Positions 48,843 through 60,957 of a stretch of 64,000 nt of DNA are shown piece by piece (within the stretch, counting starts at the first letter, position 1; each line of letters starts with the position of its first letter). Source of the stretch: Tigriopus japonicus (Eukaryota; Arthropoda; Copepoda; Harpacticoida; Harpacticidae); the NCBI GenBank assembly GCA_010645155.1, contig JAAGOF010000081.1, positions 136,002-200,001 of the forward strand, in the 5' to 3' direction. The translations under genes and the position numbers were made by a program. The notes beneath the pieces are model-generated. The model saw only the letters and a list, made by a program, of their open reading frames with translations, was not told where the DNA came from and searched no databases.

Positions 48843-51800
48843 ATGGCAAAGCTTCAATATCCACCTCAGGGTGGAGAAAAGCGATTGTGTCTCACTCTAT
48901 TTTGCACGATGATGTTGTCGGTGCTGTCAGCCGTGGCCATCATCTACTCGATTGTGATTGTGTATATTCCATCCTTGGATGTGTTGGGATCGAGCCTTCA
49001 AGGTCCCAAAATGTGTACCACCCTCGAATTGAAGGGGAACCTCAGTGGCGACGATGAATGCCAAGGATGGTGGTCTTGTGAAGAGTGGTGCCTTAGCAAG
49101 GTTAGAGAACGATGATGATCTTCTTTGTTGTTGTTGTCAATGGAAAGGCCGCCTATTTTGGGGCTTGGACGTATTGCAGATGAAAGGGTTGACGTTGCCA
49201 AAGAGCCTCTTTGTTCCTTCTCCAAGTTTGAACTGTAATTCTCTGATGGTTTTGAGCAACTTGGACACTCAGACAAGTAGAGTTATAAACGACGTTAGAA
49301 AGTCTTAAAGGGTTAGGTTTTTGTCCATTCTTTGCACTGAATATGCACAGTCAAAGTAAAAGGGTGGAAAATTATCGTTTGTTATTGTAGACAGAGTTAT
49401 AAAGAAAGAGGTGGTCAATGGAAAAAGCATAGATAAATTTTTGAATACTATACCTAATCAACCCACTATTCAAGGGTTGTACAAATCTGCCAACAATAAT
49501 TCGTGGGTAGACCAATTTTTTTACAAATATTAAGTGTTTAAATTATTTGATCTATGAGTTATTTTTGAAGGGAATCACATTCCTTGTAGCAATAGTAGAA
49601 AATCCGCAACCAACTAAAAAACTAGTAAAGTTTATACAACCATACAAATATTTTTGCTGGTCGGGGATTTTTCTTATTGCTACAAAGTAAATAAATAAAT
49701 AGATAATTATCATAATGTAAGCATAAAAAGAACAATAATATTCTTAGATCGTTATTCTTACAGCCAAGGACGTCATAAATTTAAGAAAAAACGTTAGCTT
49801 GCTGGGCAAATAACATGATAAAGTAATCTAAATCTAACGAAAGATTGTTCCGTGCAAAAATATTTAGGCCAACTTGACCCTTACTTTTGGCAATGTAAAG
49901 TTTGAAATTGACATTCTTTCTGGACAATTGTGAATATACCAAACGTTGTATGCCTTTCACGATTGAACTTCAAAACGTAAAACGTTCTCTTATTGCCAAA
50001 GAATACGGAGACACAAATGTCTCTTGTTTCTTACTTGGCCGTTTTTATTGGTGATGAACCTATCTTATGGATCATCAAAACACCCAAAATCCCTTTCAAA
50101 ACCCTTTTGCTTACGTCTTTGCAAGTCAAATTTAATTGGCACGTCATCTTTTCCAAATTATGCAGTTTAATTTACACTCAAAAGTTAAAGCGTAAAAGTA
50201 TATAGCTGTAGAAATGGCTCCAGAAAACGACTCTTTATGAATGTCTTTGCTAAAGGGGAAGTTTCCGCTTCATGCACAATCTCTCTTCTTTTCTTGTGAG
50301 GCTGCTCTAATCCAATTGCCAACTTTGTGCCTTGGAACAGAAATCCTTTGGAGCCCAAGAGTTCCATTTTGAAACAAACCTAGGTACACAAAACTCTAGT
50401 ATAACGAGAAGAAATGTGAGCCATCGTCATTAATATCATTTCCAGTATGATGGATATTGACACACACATGAGGCCAATGGCTAGCTATCAAAGATCCCTT
50501 AGTCTTTTCCTCGATCCAAAAAGGGGTCAGTGTTCCATACTAGCTACAAGGATAATGGAACGGGTTAGCGTAAACTGAACCCATGAATGATGTGACTGAG
50601 CAAACGTTACTTTTGTATTTTTGAGGGCAAAAGGAAAGCAAATGTCTTGTGAGAGTATTCGTGGAACATAGCACACCCGACATCTTGAAACCATGAGATC
50701 TTTCCGGACATTCTAGAACTTAAGGAAGCTTCCGTGAGAAATAAATCAAGTCAAGATTACTCTCAAGTCCCATTTCCCCCGTGAAGGGAACTTCACAATT
50801 TGAAAGATGTTCCTGTGTTCCTGGCACATTCGCAACCAAAGACCGTGACCCCAATTTTTGACGCAATGGTCCAACCATAGATCAACATTAGATTCTTCAA
50901 GTCTGCTGATATCGTACGTTTTCAAAAAGATGCCGTCTGTTACGTTGGGAAAATCATAGAATTACCATAGAGGCGAAATACTTGGGCAGTTTCAATCGTT
51001 TTTAGCTTAATTTTGAAGTTGAAAGAGTCCATTGATCAAAGCCTTTTTGTTCTAGCAACCGTGATTGACTGTTCACAATAAAGAAGGAGTTGAAGTAAAA
51101 CAGGGATAAGGACAATTTTGATTACCCTTGCATCAAAGTCATTTGCTTTGAGAAATCAGGACACTTAATCTCTTTAGTGTTTTATTTCATTTTAAGACTT
51201 AAGTGTCATTTTATGTCATAATTCAATTGCCGTCTGGACAAATGTGGGGGAATAATTTTTAGAAATGCAAGGATCATTCACGCAACCTTTGGTTCCATGT
51301 TGGTAAAAATTGTCCTGAAAAATGCAAAATATGTCACATCTGTTCAAATTTGTGGCTAAAACAATGACTGCAAAGAATGGAAACATGATGGTTCTTCACA
51401 GCATTCCAACGTCAACTTTGGATACCTTTCAAAAACTTTTTTGATCTTATCAGTACAATGTTAATTAAAGGGACCATATTTCTTTTACAAAACGTCACAA
51501 TTTTTCGCTATAAACAAGTAATTTTGAAATCCTGGAGACTTTGTTTTCCTTAAATATTTTGGACATAATTTTGCCAACTAGTTTCTAAGAAGTGACATTT
51601 CTGTAGATGTGTACGTACTGGACCACCAAAGAAGCATTGTCATTAAATGGGTTACATTCCGAAAAAGAGCTAGGAATTTTTCTTTTGGCCACATGAGACT
51701 TAAGTTTGAGCACTCTAGCCTTTCTCTATGGTTGCAACATGGACCATAAAACGTGTGTGGATGTGTGCCTAGCTTCTTTGAGGAAAGACTTGGCAAAGAT

Positions 51801-54800
51801 CACGTCCAAGCCAAAGATGACTGATTTGTAGAGGAGTGTGCTCCCTCTTTTTAGAACGTGTATTCTTCTCATCGTATTCATGAGGTTTTCTTGCCCGTTT
51901 TTACAGTCTGGTAAGAGTTGCAGCCATGTGACAGCTGCCGTCCGTGAATTGGGAACCACTGTCTATTGGGATGGTTGCAACTTCAATGAAACTGGAGATG
52001 GATTCATCGACCACACTTGCAATACTCTCGATGATATTGAGCCCATGAATTGCAAGTTGTATGGGTATGAAAAAGGTAATTGAGCATGCGTTCCTTCTTC
52101 AGGTTTTTTTAATGGTTGGATCTTTGTTGTAAAGTAGATGGTATTGTCTTGAGAATTAGAGAAAATTTATTGTAAAAAGACAATTCATAAATGTTCTTTC
52201 TTTTTGCTTTATTTGCAACTTTTTGAGCCTCCATCCTGCTAAATATTTGCAAATTTCAGACCTAACAATTCCCAAAAGGTGACAATTTCTTAGGCTTATT
52301 AGGCAAATAAAGGTCTATTTTGTTTCTTCTTGCTTTTCAGATTGTGACATGTGTATTTATTGTTATATGCACTCGACCAAAGTAAACGTTTTTTACACAA
52401 TCATTACTTCTTCAATTTATTCTTGAAAATCATGTGTTATGTGTTGTTTAACCCTCTTTTTTCGTTCGTGATGACCCTGCAAATTGTTATTCAAGTTCCT
52501 TTTTCTCAATCATCTATTCAACTGAACAATTCTTTCAAAATTAGCCATTCATGGAAACAGGAAGCTTTTTTACCTCTGAAATCGTTTCCGCTTTCCCCAA
52601 AGGAAGAGTGTAAGCGAACTAATTCAGCTGGGAATTTTGGGGCCGAATTGGCTAGGGATGCGTCAGAGTCAAAACTTACCCTTCCAAAAACTCGATTAAA
52701 ACTCTCTAGCCGAATTGGCATTCTTCGTTTTGACAATCAAAAGAAAGAAGAACTTTTATCTCGCGTAATAAACTTAAACTATGAAACGCCCGAGCTTAGT
52801 TCTGACCTATCCCTAACCAGTTTGGCCCCAAATCCCCAGCTGAATTCGTCCGACTTCACTCATCCATTCTGATTCAGTTTCAGTATTCTACTGACCATCT
52901 TGCATTCGCAAATTCCCAATATAACCAGGTTTAACTAAAAAACTCGTTGGCTTTTTTTGTAGATTCGGAGGGCAATCCCGGTTTAAAAGACAAGTGCATC
53001 CAATTCAATGATAATGTGATATCCTGCATGTCTGGTATTTGCAAGAACGTCTCGTTAGTTTACGATTGCGTCTACACATCCAAACTTGATGAGCTCATTG
53101 AGCAAAACGATGGGCGAGGCTATTGCAATTGTGCCATGTGTAACAACAAACATTTTGGTCCCAATGTCACCAAAGCTAAATATCCCGGAGAATGTACCCC
53201 AGAAGTGGCTCTTTGTTATGGCCCCAATGCTGACCGTCTTAACGATACCATGAAGAAAATGTGTTCAAAAGTGGGTTGCTTTGATTGCCGAGATGTCTGT
53301 CATCAACGTGAGGAATGCTTTGATATGGACAGTCGCAAAGATCCAACCATTATTGGAACAGACGAGTACGGCAACTCGGTTTTGGTCTATTATGAGTGTC
53401 GACATGGATATTGCTCAGAGATCTATAATCTGCAATGTGAACGAAGATGTGATTCAAGAATGTTTTCAACTCGTTTGAAGAACTCCATGCTTTTTATTGG
53501 AGAAAGGGTCATCATGGCTGAATGTTCCAAACGTTCCACTGTGAATGTGTCTTCATTAGATGAAGGTGAGAATGAAGAGGAGTTTGATCTTTGGGATTTC
53601 AAAACACATATGGTTTCTTTGTCGTTTTAGGGGACACTAGATCGGAAACGTTGATGATTGCTTGTACCAATGTGACCATTGATCGAGAGGCCAGAACTAT
53701 GATTAGTCAAGATTGTGTAAATGGAACTTGGTTTGAAGATAATTTCAATGGTGGAAGTACAAACTATTCCTATCTAACGGATGCCTATTCAAAAATGAGA
53801 GAGTTAGATGTGAACAAAGTTGACGGAATCCATTATGAGGAAGATATCACTATTTATAACACAACCAGGTAAACTTTTAAGCAACATGAACGAGAAAGGA
53901 AATTACAATAGATGGGCACTGAATCCTACAACTTTTAAAAAGCCTTGAAAAAAGAAAGTTGGTCATATTTTCGTGTAATTTTCGAAGAGCAGAAGCCACC
54001 ATTTTGCTACGTTTTGCTACATTTAACGGTGTATTTATGAAGTTCCCTATCACTTCAAAAAATGAAATTACGAGTCAGCTGAAATCCATGGCGAACCTTT
54101 GGCCCTTGAAGGCTTAAATGTATTTCTAGATGTTTAGGATAGGAAATGAAAATTTTTGATAGCTGATGGATTATTTTTCTGATAATTTTGTACTGGCATA
54201 ATAGCAAATTTATTTTTTTATTTCTTATGGCGAGCGAAAAAAAACTAAATGTCGTTTTGATATTGAAAAATCACATTAACCTTGGGGAATTTTATAAACA
54301 ACTATTGTGACGCCTATTTAATGATGTTACAAGTCCCATCATATTGCCCACCTCTGACAATGCCATGAAAATGCTAATGCATGTTCTCTCCTTTCAGAAT
54401 GAAGATTAATATTGAAGGATGTGTGAACACTCTTGCCAAGGAATGCATGGCATTCCACCATAATTATGGGAAAGATGGTCGTAATTACACCGCTCGAGCA
54501 GTCTATCCTTGCTTCTACGATCCTTTCGACTCCAACTTTGTCGTGGTAAACTTTGATCCCGACCACACCTTGGTTCTACTCATCATGTTCGTGACCATTC
54601 CATTCGGTGAGTGTACAAACAACTCTAAGGCCTTCAATCTAATTACACACATCACTCTCTGATTCTCTCTCCAGGCATCATGATCTTGTCCTGTTCCTAC
54701 ATGTGTGGTTGCTCTCGATTCATCCACGTGGCCGACGATGGTCACATGAGGTTGCGTTGCTGCGGAAAATACGTTACGGGAATTGGAAATGTCCCGAAAT

Positions 54801-54865
54801 GGGATCCGCCACCGCCTCGAAAAAGCCTGCTGAAAAACGGCCCCGAGGACGACCCTAACCTTTGA
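48843..54865 (+). CDS. tipE-like: TipE-family voltage-gated sodium channel auxiliary subunit, six exons
   Basis: The exons are 48843-49100, 51907-52075, 52963-53565, 53631-53868, 54398-54606 and 54675-54865, with GT-AG borders and all frames restored, giving 555 residues. A short cytosolic N-terminus leads into transmembrane segment 1 (about 15-42). A large Cys-rich extracellular loop with about eleven N-glycosylation sites follows, then transmembrane segment 2 (about 478-502) and a short cytosolic tail ending PPPPRKSLLKNG... This two-pass layout, the early MCTTLELKG...CQGWWSCEEWC motif and the late INIEGC...C...YPCFYDP motif before TM2 match the TipE/TEH family, which raises surface expression of Para-type sodium channels in insects. 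The loop is much richer in Cys than in insect TipE and could make this a lineage-specific paralogue. The neighbour on the right is convergent. The 52-kb intron carries a MITE that mimics a 173-codon frame. Confidence 0.85.
49440..49695 (+). repeat. Dispersed repeat, GGGAATCCCATTCTTTGTA family, copy in tipE intron 1
   Basis: GGGAATCACATTCCTTGTAG and the upstream CAACCCACTATTCAAGGG and CTGCCAACAATAATTCG match 45340-45560 inverted. GGGGATTTTTCTTATTGCTA followed by CAAAG near 49664 looks like the opposite arm, so this copy may be the most complete. The rest of the 2.8-kb intron 1 (49101-51906) shows nothing recognisable. Confidence 0.6.
52606..52861. mobile_element. Palindromic MITE inside tipE intron 2
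   Basis: GAGTGTAAGCGAACTAATTC followed by AGCTGGGAATTTTGGGGCC at the left is mirrored by GGCCCCAAATCCCCAGCTGA followed by ATTCGTCCGACTTCACTC at the right, and GGCTAGGGATGCGTCAGA also pairs. The arms are about 75 bp or more. The 173-codon open frame across 52351-52872 is mostly this element and is not a gene. Confidence 0.75.
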
Positions 54866-55097
54866 GAAGGCCCAGTCTTGGCCACCGTCCTGATTGATTT
54901 ATATGGATGCGTACTTATTTACTAGCTCACTAGTTCTCAATTTGCTACATAGAAAGCCCTCCAATGTTGGACGCATTATCTCTCCTGCCTTTATATTCCT
55001 CGAATATCAAACTGCTTCTGTCCGAAAAGCTGCAAAGTTCATGACAATCATTAGCGTTCTCATACTTGTAAAAAGAAAACAAAACAGATAGTATATT

Positions 55098-55103
55098 AAT
55101 AAA
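55098..55103 (+). terminator. Polyadenylation signal AATAAA for tipE
   Basis: AATAAA lies about 230 bp after the tipE stop codon and is followed by a T-rich tract (TCTTTTGTTATTCTCTTCTT), as expected of a cleavage region. Confidence 0.6.
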
Positions 55104-55905
55104 GAAGACCTCTTTTGTTATTCTCTTCTTGTTTTATTATTTTTTGTGATCAAAGAGTGGTCATTTATTTGACATTTTGCTCCAAGGCCCCAAAATATTG
55201 AAGTCCTTGATCACATTCATGGAAACGACATTTGTCAAATATTTGATTCAATCGAAGAATCCAGCCTTAATGGAATGAGATAACATCGATCTCACATGTT
55301 TCAGTTTACAAGAAAAAAAAAAACATATTCTTTTCAAAGTGTTGATTCTGTGTTATACCAACAGATGAAAGGCCATCAAGCCTATCAACCGATTATTGTT
55401 TTTTGTTTTAGGACAAGTCAGTTGAGCTCAGTGTCAAATCTTTCATCAACACCTGCAATTTTGGTAATTTAATAAAAAAAACATCGAAAAATATGTTGAT
55501 TTTACAAAAAAAAATCGCCAAAAGATATATCATCTAAATTTCGCAATCGATTCAACGGTTGTAGCCAAATGGAATTACGCAAGGTCTAGATTTGCCCCTG
55601 TTCAATAACAGTCTTGAAAATCCAATTCAGCTGTTAAGCATGACACTTCAAGGTCAGAATAACTTTCGAAATTTTTATAATTAGCAGTCATAAGTCAACC
55701 AAAGCATTGAATTCATTCCCCTTGCGCCACGAAAAGTGGAGAAGGGGGGTGTTTCTCACAAAACTTGGGAGGTAGTTTTCATATTTCCAAGGAACTTACG
55801 AGGTCAGCTCAAGGAAAACGTTTGGTCAGCTCGACCTAATCATCTTGGTGTCTTGAAGCTAGATGAAAACTCAAAAACATCCACACTTCTTGGCAGTCAC
55901 TAATA
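55104..55905. other. Spacer between convergent 3' ends of tipE and the kelch gene
   Basis: No gene or repeat was recognised in these 0.8 kb. They are AT-rich with short poly(A) runs near 55312 and 55508. Confidence 0.45.
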
Positions 55906-55911
55906 TTTATT
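55906..55911 (-). terminator. Candidate polyadenylation signal for the kelch gene
   Basis: TTTATT on the plus strand is AATAAA on the minus strand, about 170 bp past the kelch stop codon. Confidence 0.5.
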
Positions 55912-56078
55912 CGACTTGTTCTAGGTGATAAAGAAGGAGGATCACAAATAGGTATTATTTCTAACAGACTTCCAATATCGGACTAGTTAGATCATATTCT
56001 AATAGGAGATTCCATCTCTGGATCATTTTTCTTACTTCCATGACAACTGATTTTTAGAAGACATTTAAAAAGATTCGC

Positions 56079-59000
56079 CTAGAACGTCTTAGTGAGGTCT
56101 AGCTTCCAAACCGAGATTGGTCGCTTGAACACCGTCACTTGCCCAACCTCTCTTCCTCCGAGAATATACATCAACAGCATCAGCTGATTTTCCACACCTT
56201 CAGGTTCAGCCGAATGTGACGATAAAGTTTTCAGTGGGCTGACTTTGTTTTCTCGAATAATCTCTGCCGATATGGGTCGAGATGGCCGTCGACCATTTAG
56301 GGCAGCTTGTTTCTCGTTCAGGGCGTTCTTGGAAGCAATGGAAAACTGGGAATTATTTCGACTGATGGTTGAGATCACCTTGGCTGGTTTGGCAGCGCTG
56401 GACCCAGTGTGTTGGGGTCCAGTTTTATAGCTGGGTATTTGGTTCATTTCGACGAAATCCTGGTTCAATCTGGAGTGAAAGTCCTGGTAATCTGAATAGA
56501 GGCTATCCGCTGGACTATTGAGTGCTTGGGCGAAGCTTTGGTGAGAATCGTCCCGGAGGAGATAGTTGGTGCGGATCACGCGCTTCCGATCAATTATGGC
56601 TTGGACGTCGGGTCCCAAATAGTGTGGATTGGCGAAACTCATGCGTGATTCGCAATCCTCTCTGTTCACAGCCTCAATCGACTCATACCCGGATAAGGAG
56701 GAGAATTCATCACTCGAGTAAAATGTGGCTGCTTCCTCTTCCTCCAGGTCAACCAGTTTTGTCTCTCCACTGAAGAAGCCTCTGTTAATGGAGGACGACT
56801 TGGGAATGTTTGCTGACGAATGCTGACTGGAAAGCGTGCTTGACCTTGAACTACAGTCATAGCTTTGAAAGGTATAGTTGCTATCACTTCGACAAGGGGC
56901 TTGGAGAGCGTCTCCGTCGATATCAGTGATAAGACCATGGTGCGGTACCATAGACTCCAAAGGTAAATGTCTCCCACCCGAGTTTGATTCCTCAAAGTCC
57001 GGTGACTCTTTGACACTTAGAGCATTGGCAGCTTGGGCTAAAAGTTGGACCGGTTCTGGTCCATCCTCGGAGTCCAGTGAGTTTGACTTTTGAAGACTCC
57101 GGAAGTTTGGCACAGACATGGGATCCCGCGGAAGGCTTCCCAATAAAGATTTTTGAGGTGAAACATCGGGTTCCTGAAGGGTCAGGTTCAGGAGTTGCTG
57201 GCTGCTTCGTGACTTGGCTAGGCGTACACTGCAGGGACTGGCGGTGGAGCTGGCAGTGTTCAAGGACTCGGTGGAGTCGTTGCTAAACATAGAGTAGCTG
57301 CAGTAGTTGGACAGCCTCGAAATATTCATATTGGACATCTTGGCAAAGTCTTTGATTAGGTTGGCCGGAGCGCCATTGCGTACATTGTCAAATCTCTGAA
57401 ACTGGGACGGTTTTCTTCCCATACTGGGTAGGAAATCCCTGACTTGCTCAATCCTGCCGCTCAGGGATGCAGTGTCGTCCATACAGGAATCAGGGACGGC
57501 GAAGATGTATTTTTGACCTCCTTCATTGTCCTTCGAGGTTGAAGAGTTGTTTTTGGCAGCTTGTTCCGTTGTTTTTTCTAAGGTTGTTTTGTAAGCCGGT
57601 TCAGGTTTGGATCCAAAATAGTCCTGCTCTGGAAGCCCCATGTAATGAACCATTCCTCGGGTACGGAACTGAGAAAAGATGAATGCTGTGGTTTGGGCCC
57701 TGGGCATGGGTTGGTTTGAGACAAAACTCAACTTTTCCCAAAATTCTGTGGCTGAAAGAGTAACACTAGTGAAATAACGTAACTTGTGGTGGCAAAAAAT
57801 GAGCACGTACCGAAATGGAACCTCCACATCTCGTTCAGAACTTGACCATCCCGCTCACCACCAAAAACAATCATAACGCTCAGAAATTTCACAGCACAGT
57901 GACTATGGATACAACCTGGACCTGGCTTCGACTTGACGGGCCTCCATCGACGAGACACTGGAAACAAAATAAAAAAATCATTGGCATGTCAGACCTCATT
58001 AGAAGAGCTCCAAGTCCATTGATTTGTTTTTTGCTCACAACAGAGGAAAAAATGTGTCCGAGTCTCAAGCCTTGTGTTCTCTGTCAAATCGATCTTTCCT
58101 CGATTTAGGACTGCTCCAAAATTCAACTTTCCCTCATGTGTGTCTTTTCCCCTCCCAAGGCCATTCGAGAAGTGGCTGTATTTGAGAGGAAATTGGCGCT
58201 ATTTTGGACTTTCCACACATTGCTCCCAAGGGAGTAAGTCTCAATTTGGAATTTACTTGCCCTAAGAATGACTCACCAAAGTCAAAGCGCCAAAAGTCCG
58301 ACCTCTCTTGAAGGTCCGTCATGCCTCCAAAAATCCAGACCGCATTATCGTGGAGAATGGCCGAATGTCGATGTCGAGGTGGTGCCCCATCTACAGCCCC
58401 ACCTTGGGACACCAAATGCCACGTTTCGCTGGCTAGAACACATCAAGCAAACACGAATATTACATTGAGCCAACCAAGTGGTCCGTCCAAGTCCATTAAG
58501 TATCATGCTTTTATGGTCTGCAAGCTTTTTTGATAGAAGTAGTACCATTGAAGACATGATTTGCTCACCAAAATGAAAAGCCCAGAGCTCAGATGTGGAA
58601 CCTCTGAGATCTTGATATCCCCCATAGATATACATTGAATCCTGGAACACCGTGGCAGTGTGGGATCGACGGCCTTTGGGAGTGACCACGCCCTTGGGAG
58701 CGATAAATTTCCGCCACTTGTTATCCTGAAAAGGAGGAATAAAAGTGGGTGAGACCAGACTGACAAGGCACAATAAAAAGGGGGTCGCTTCACAACCATT
58801 TTGATCCATCTGATTTCCCATGTCATATCAGACTCTCTCTCACAGTTGGATTGAGCCAACGTCTCATAAAAACTTATGACAGCATGGCCAACCCAAAATA
58901 TCATTTTCTCCGAATTGGGAGCCCAAGTTTTTTAGGATCAATATGTGCCATCCATCGTGTCTTCTTGAATAGAAGTGGATTATCAATATAGGCATCTCGA

Positions 59001-60957
59001 CCGACATCAAACATATCTAGTTCCAGGAAATATCAAATAACCTCATCTCGGCGTCTCCTGAGGCTCCAATATTGCTTCCTCCCCTTTTGTATCGAGTCTC
59101 CCTACAAATGGACTCGTCTCGTTGTGCAATTACTCAGGCTTGACAAACATGGATTGCCAATTAGCTCTGGGATTCTCTGACTTGGAAATGAGGGGGGAAA
59201 ATAACACGTTCCAAAGAGACTCTCGAGAGTTAGGGTTCCCCTCTCACCTTGATGTTGTACATCCATAAAGGGGTTTCGACGCCATTGGAGAAACCAACTT
59301 CGCCACCAAAAACGTACAGGGTGTCTCGATAGCCCACCATTGTGTGTTCTTGGAGGCAACCAGGGGAATCCCCGTCACCGATGAGCTGATCCCAAGTATT
59401 TTTGGCTAGAAATAGGATATGGAAGAAAATTTAGCGTGCATCGTACATTTGATTCTGAGGTGAAATAACCGTTATTAAAGGTTTGATTTCAAAAATTTCA
59501 AGATCTATCGGTTTCGAAGTTACTCGTTGGGAGGTAAGAAAGATATCAATATTTACGGAGTTTCGACTCATAAATACCCGAAACTAGACGGTGCTCTGTT
59601 GACGACGTTAGGGAGTGTCTTCTGAGTTTGGAATAAAACCACACAAAGGAATATTCACAAGTACAGTTTCAGTTCATGAGCTCGATTTTCGAGCTCATGA
59701 AATTTCAATTTCTCTGCTGAAGGTATGTTCCTACTTTGTTATCCGTATTTTTGGTAATTTTCTCCAACTATTCACTCTTTTACTAAAGAGTAATTGGCTA
59801 AGCCATTGACTTTTTTTTAGCATTTAAAGCAAAAGTCAGATTGCAAAATTCTAAAAAAAAAATTGAAACTTATATCATAATTCGAGCTCTCAAAAACCTT
59901 GCCTTGAGTGGTACTTGAAAGCCACTTAAAAGTTTACTTACAAACCAAAAAACCATTTGTGAGTTGTTATGGGAAATAGGGAAAATAGCAGAGTTGAACT
60001 GATTTAATTAGTCTTGGTTTTTAAATCGAAAACGTCTCTATTTTAGTCAAGGTTATTCTTCGTAAACAAAGCACTTTGTTTATAGCATGACCTTGGCATC
60101 ACGACTTCTCTATCCTTTTATACCCCAATTTCTCTCTATCTTTTAACATTTAAACGAAACGTACATAATTTTTTACTGTTGTACTGAACTATTTTTTTTC
60201 AATTTTCATGTTCTTGAAAATCTCAACAAAACAACCTTAAAGACGAATGAAACCAAAAGGCAATCCAGTTCAAAGTTTAGGTCCGATATTTGCTTGAATT
60301 GTTAAGCTTAAGGCCATTAAACCGGCTTTTCCCCTTCACTCCTTCCAAATGGCCACTAATTGCGCTAGCCATTCACAAGGGAAATCTACCCTCACTCAAC
60401 CCCCCAAGTGTTGGCTTGGGGTGATGTAATGAAAATGGGGTAGTGGGTTGGAGAAATGAGGTAATCAGTCCTATCCACCCCCATGAGAACCCAGCACCAT
60501 TAATCAGTCTCACCTATGTTGTATCGCCAGAAATCCTTGAGTGGAACATTCCCATTTCGTCCGCCCAAAAGGTAGAGACACTGTCCGTGAAGAATGGACG
60601 CGTGCTTACTTCTGGAGGTTGGGATCTTGGCCTCTGGAGGACTGGGAACTCGGGTCCACATGCTGGAAATGGGTCCAATTGCCAGGGAACTGTCCCGCTC
60701 AAGGGAGGGTTGAAGATTTATTTCAAGTCCACCTGAAATTGAGGAAAGAATGGCATTGGTTTCGTTCCGCTTAAGTGTTCCAGTTCCCCTCTTTGCTCTT
60801 CCGTTCCATTGTTAAGAAATGGTTGGCATGTGGCAATAACAACTAAGCAAGTAACCAGAAAGGGAAACGTGATCAGGATCAACACTACAATGGAACTCGA
60901 AGACATGTCTGATTGTCTACCTTTTTCTCCGTCAAAAGATGGATCTTTATCCAACAT
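56079..60957 (-). CDS. Kelch-repeat beta-propeller protein with a long insert in blade 6
   Basis: The minus-strand exons are 60957-60921, 60732-60514, 59405-59248, 58725-58569, 58432-58277, 57957-57811 and 57751-56079. All borders are GT-AG and in phase, giving 848 residues. Exons 2 to 6 each encode one kelch blade, with a starting W, a middle R-x-x-H/HS-A pattern, a GG pair and a closing W-x-(F/Y/M): LYLLGGR...DFWRYNI, LYVFGGE...LWMYNI, MYIYGGY...LWAFHF, VWIFGGM...FWRFDF and MIVFGGE...MWRFHF. Blade 6 begins at exon 7 (TEFWEKLSF...MPRAQTTAFIFS), but its GG strand and closing strand (MYILGGREVGQ...ISVWKLDL) lie at the very C-terminus (about 813-848). About 480 serine-rich, disordered-looking residues lie between. 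There is no signal peptide or BTB domain. It is probably a cytosolic scaffold or substrate-binding protein; the orthologue is not recognised. The 12-residue first exon is the least certain part. Confidence 0.85.
59673..59701. repeat. Perfect 13-bp hairpin in kelch intron 2
   Basis: TTCATGAGCTCGA, a TTT loop, then TCGAGCTCATGAA forms a perfect 13-bp stem. It lies in the 1.1-kb intron between kelch exons 3 and 2. Confidence 0.8.
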
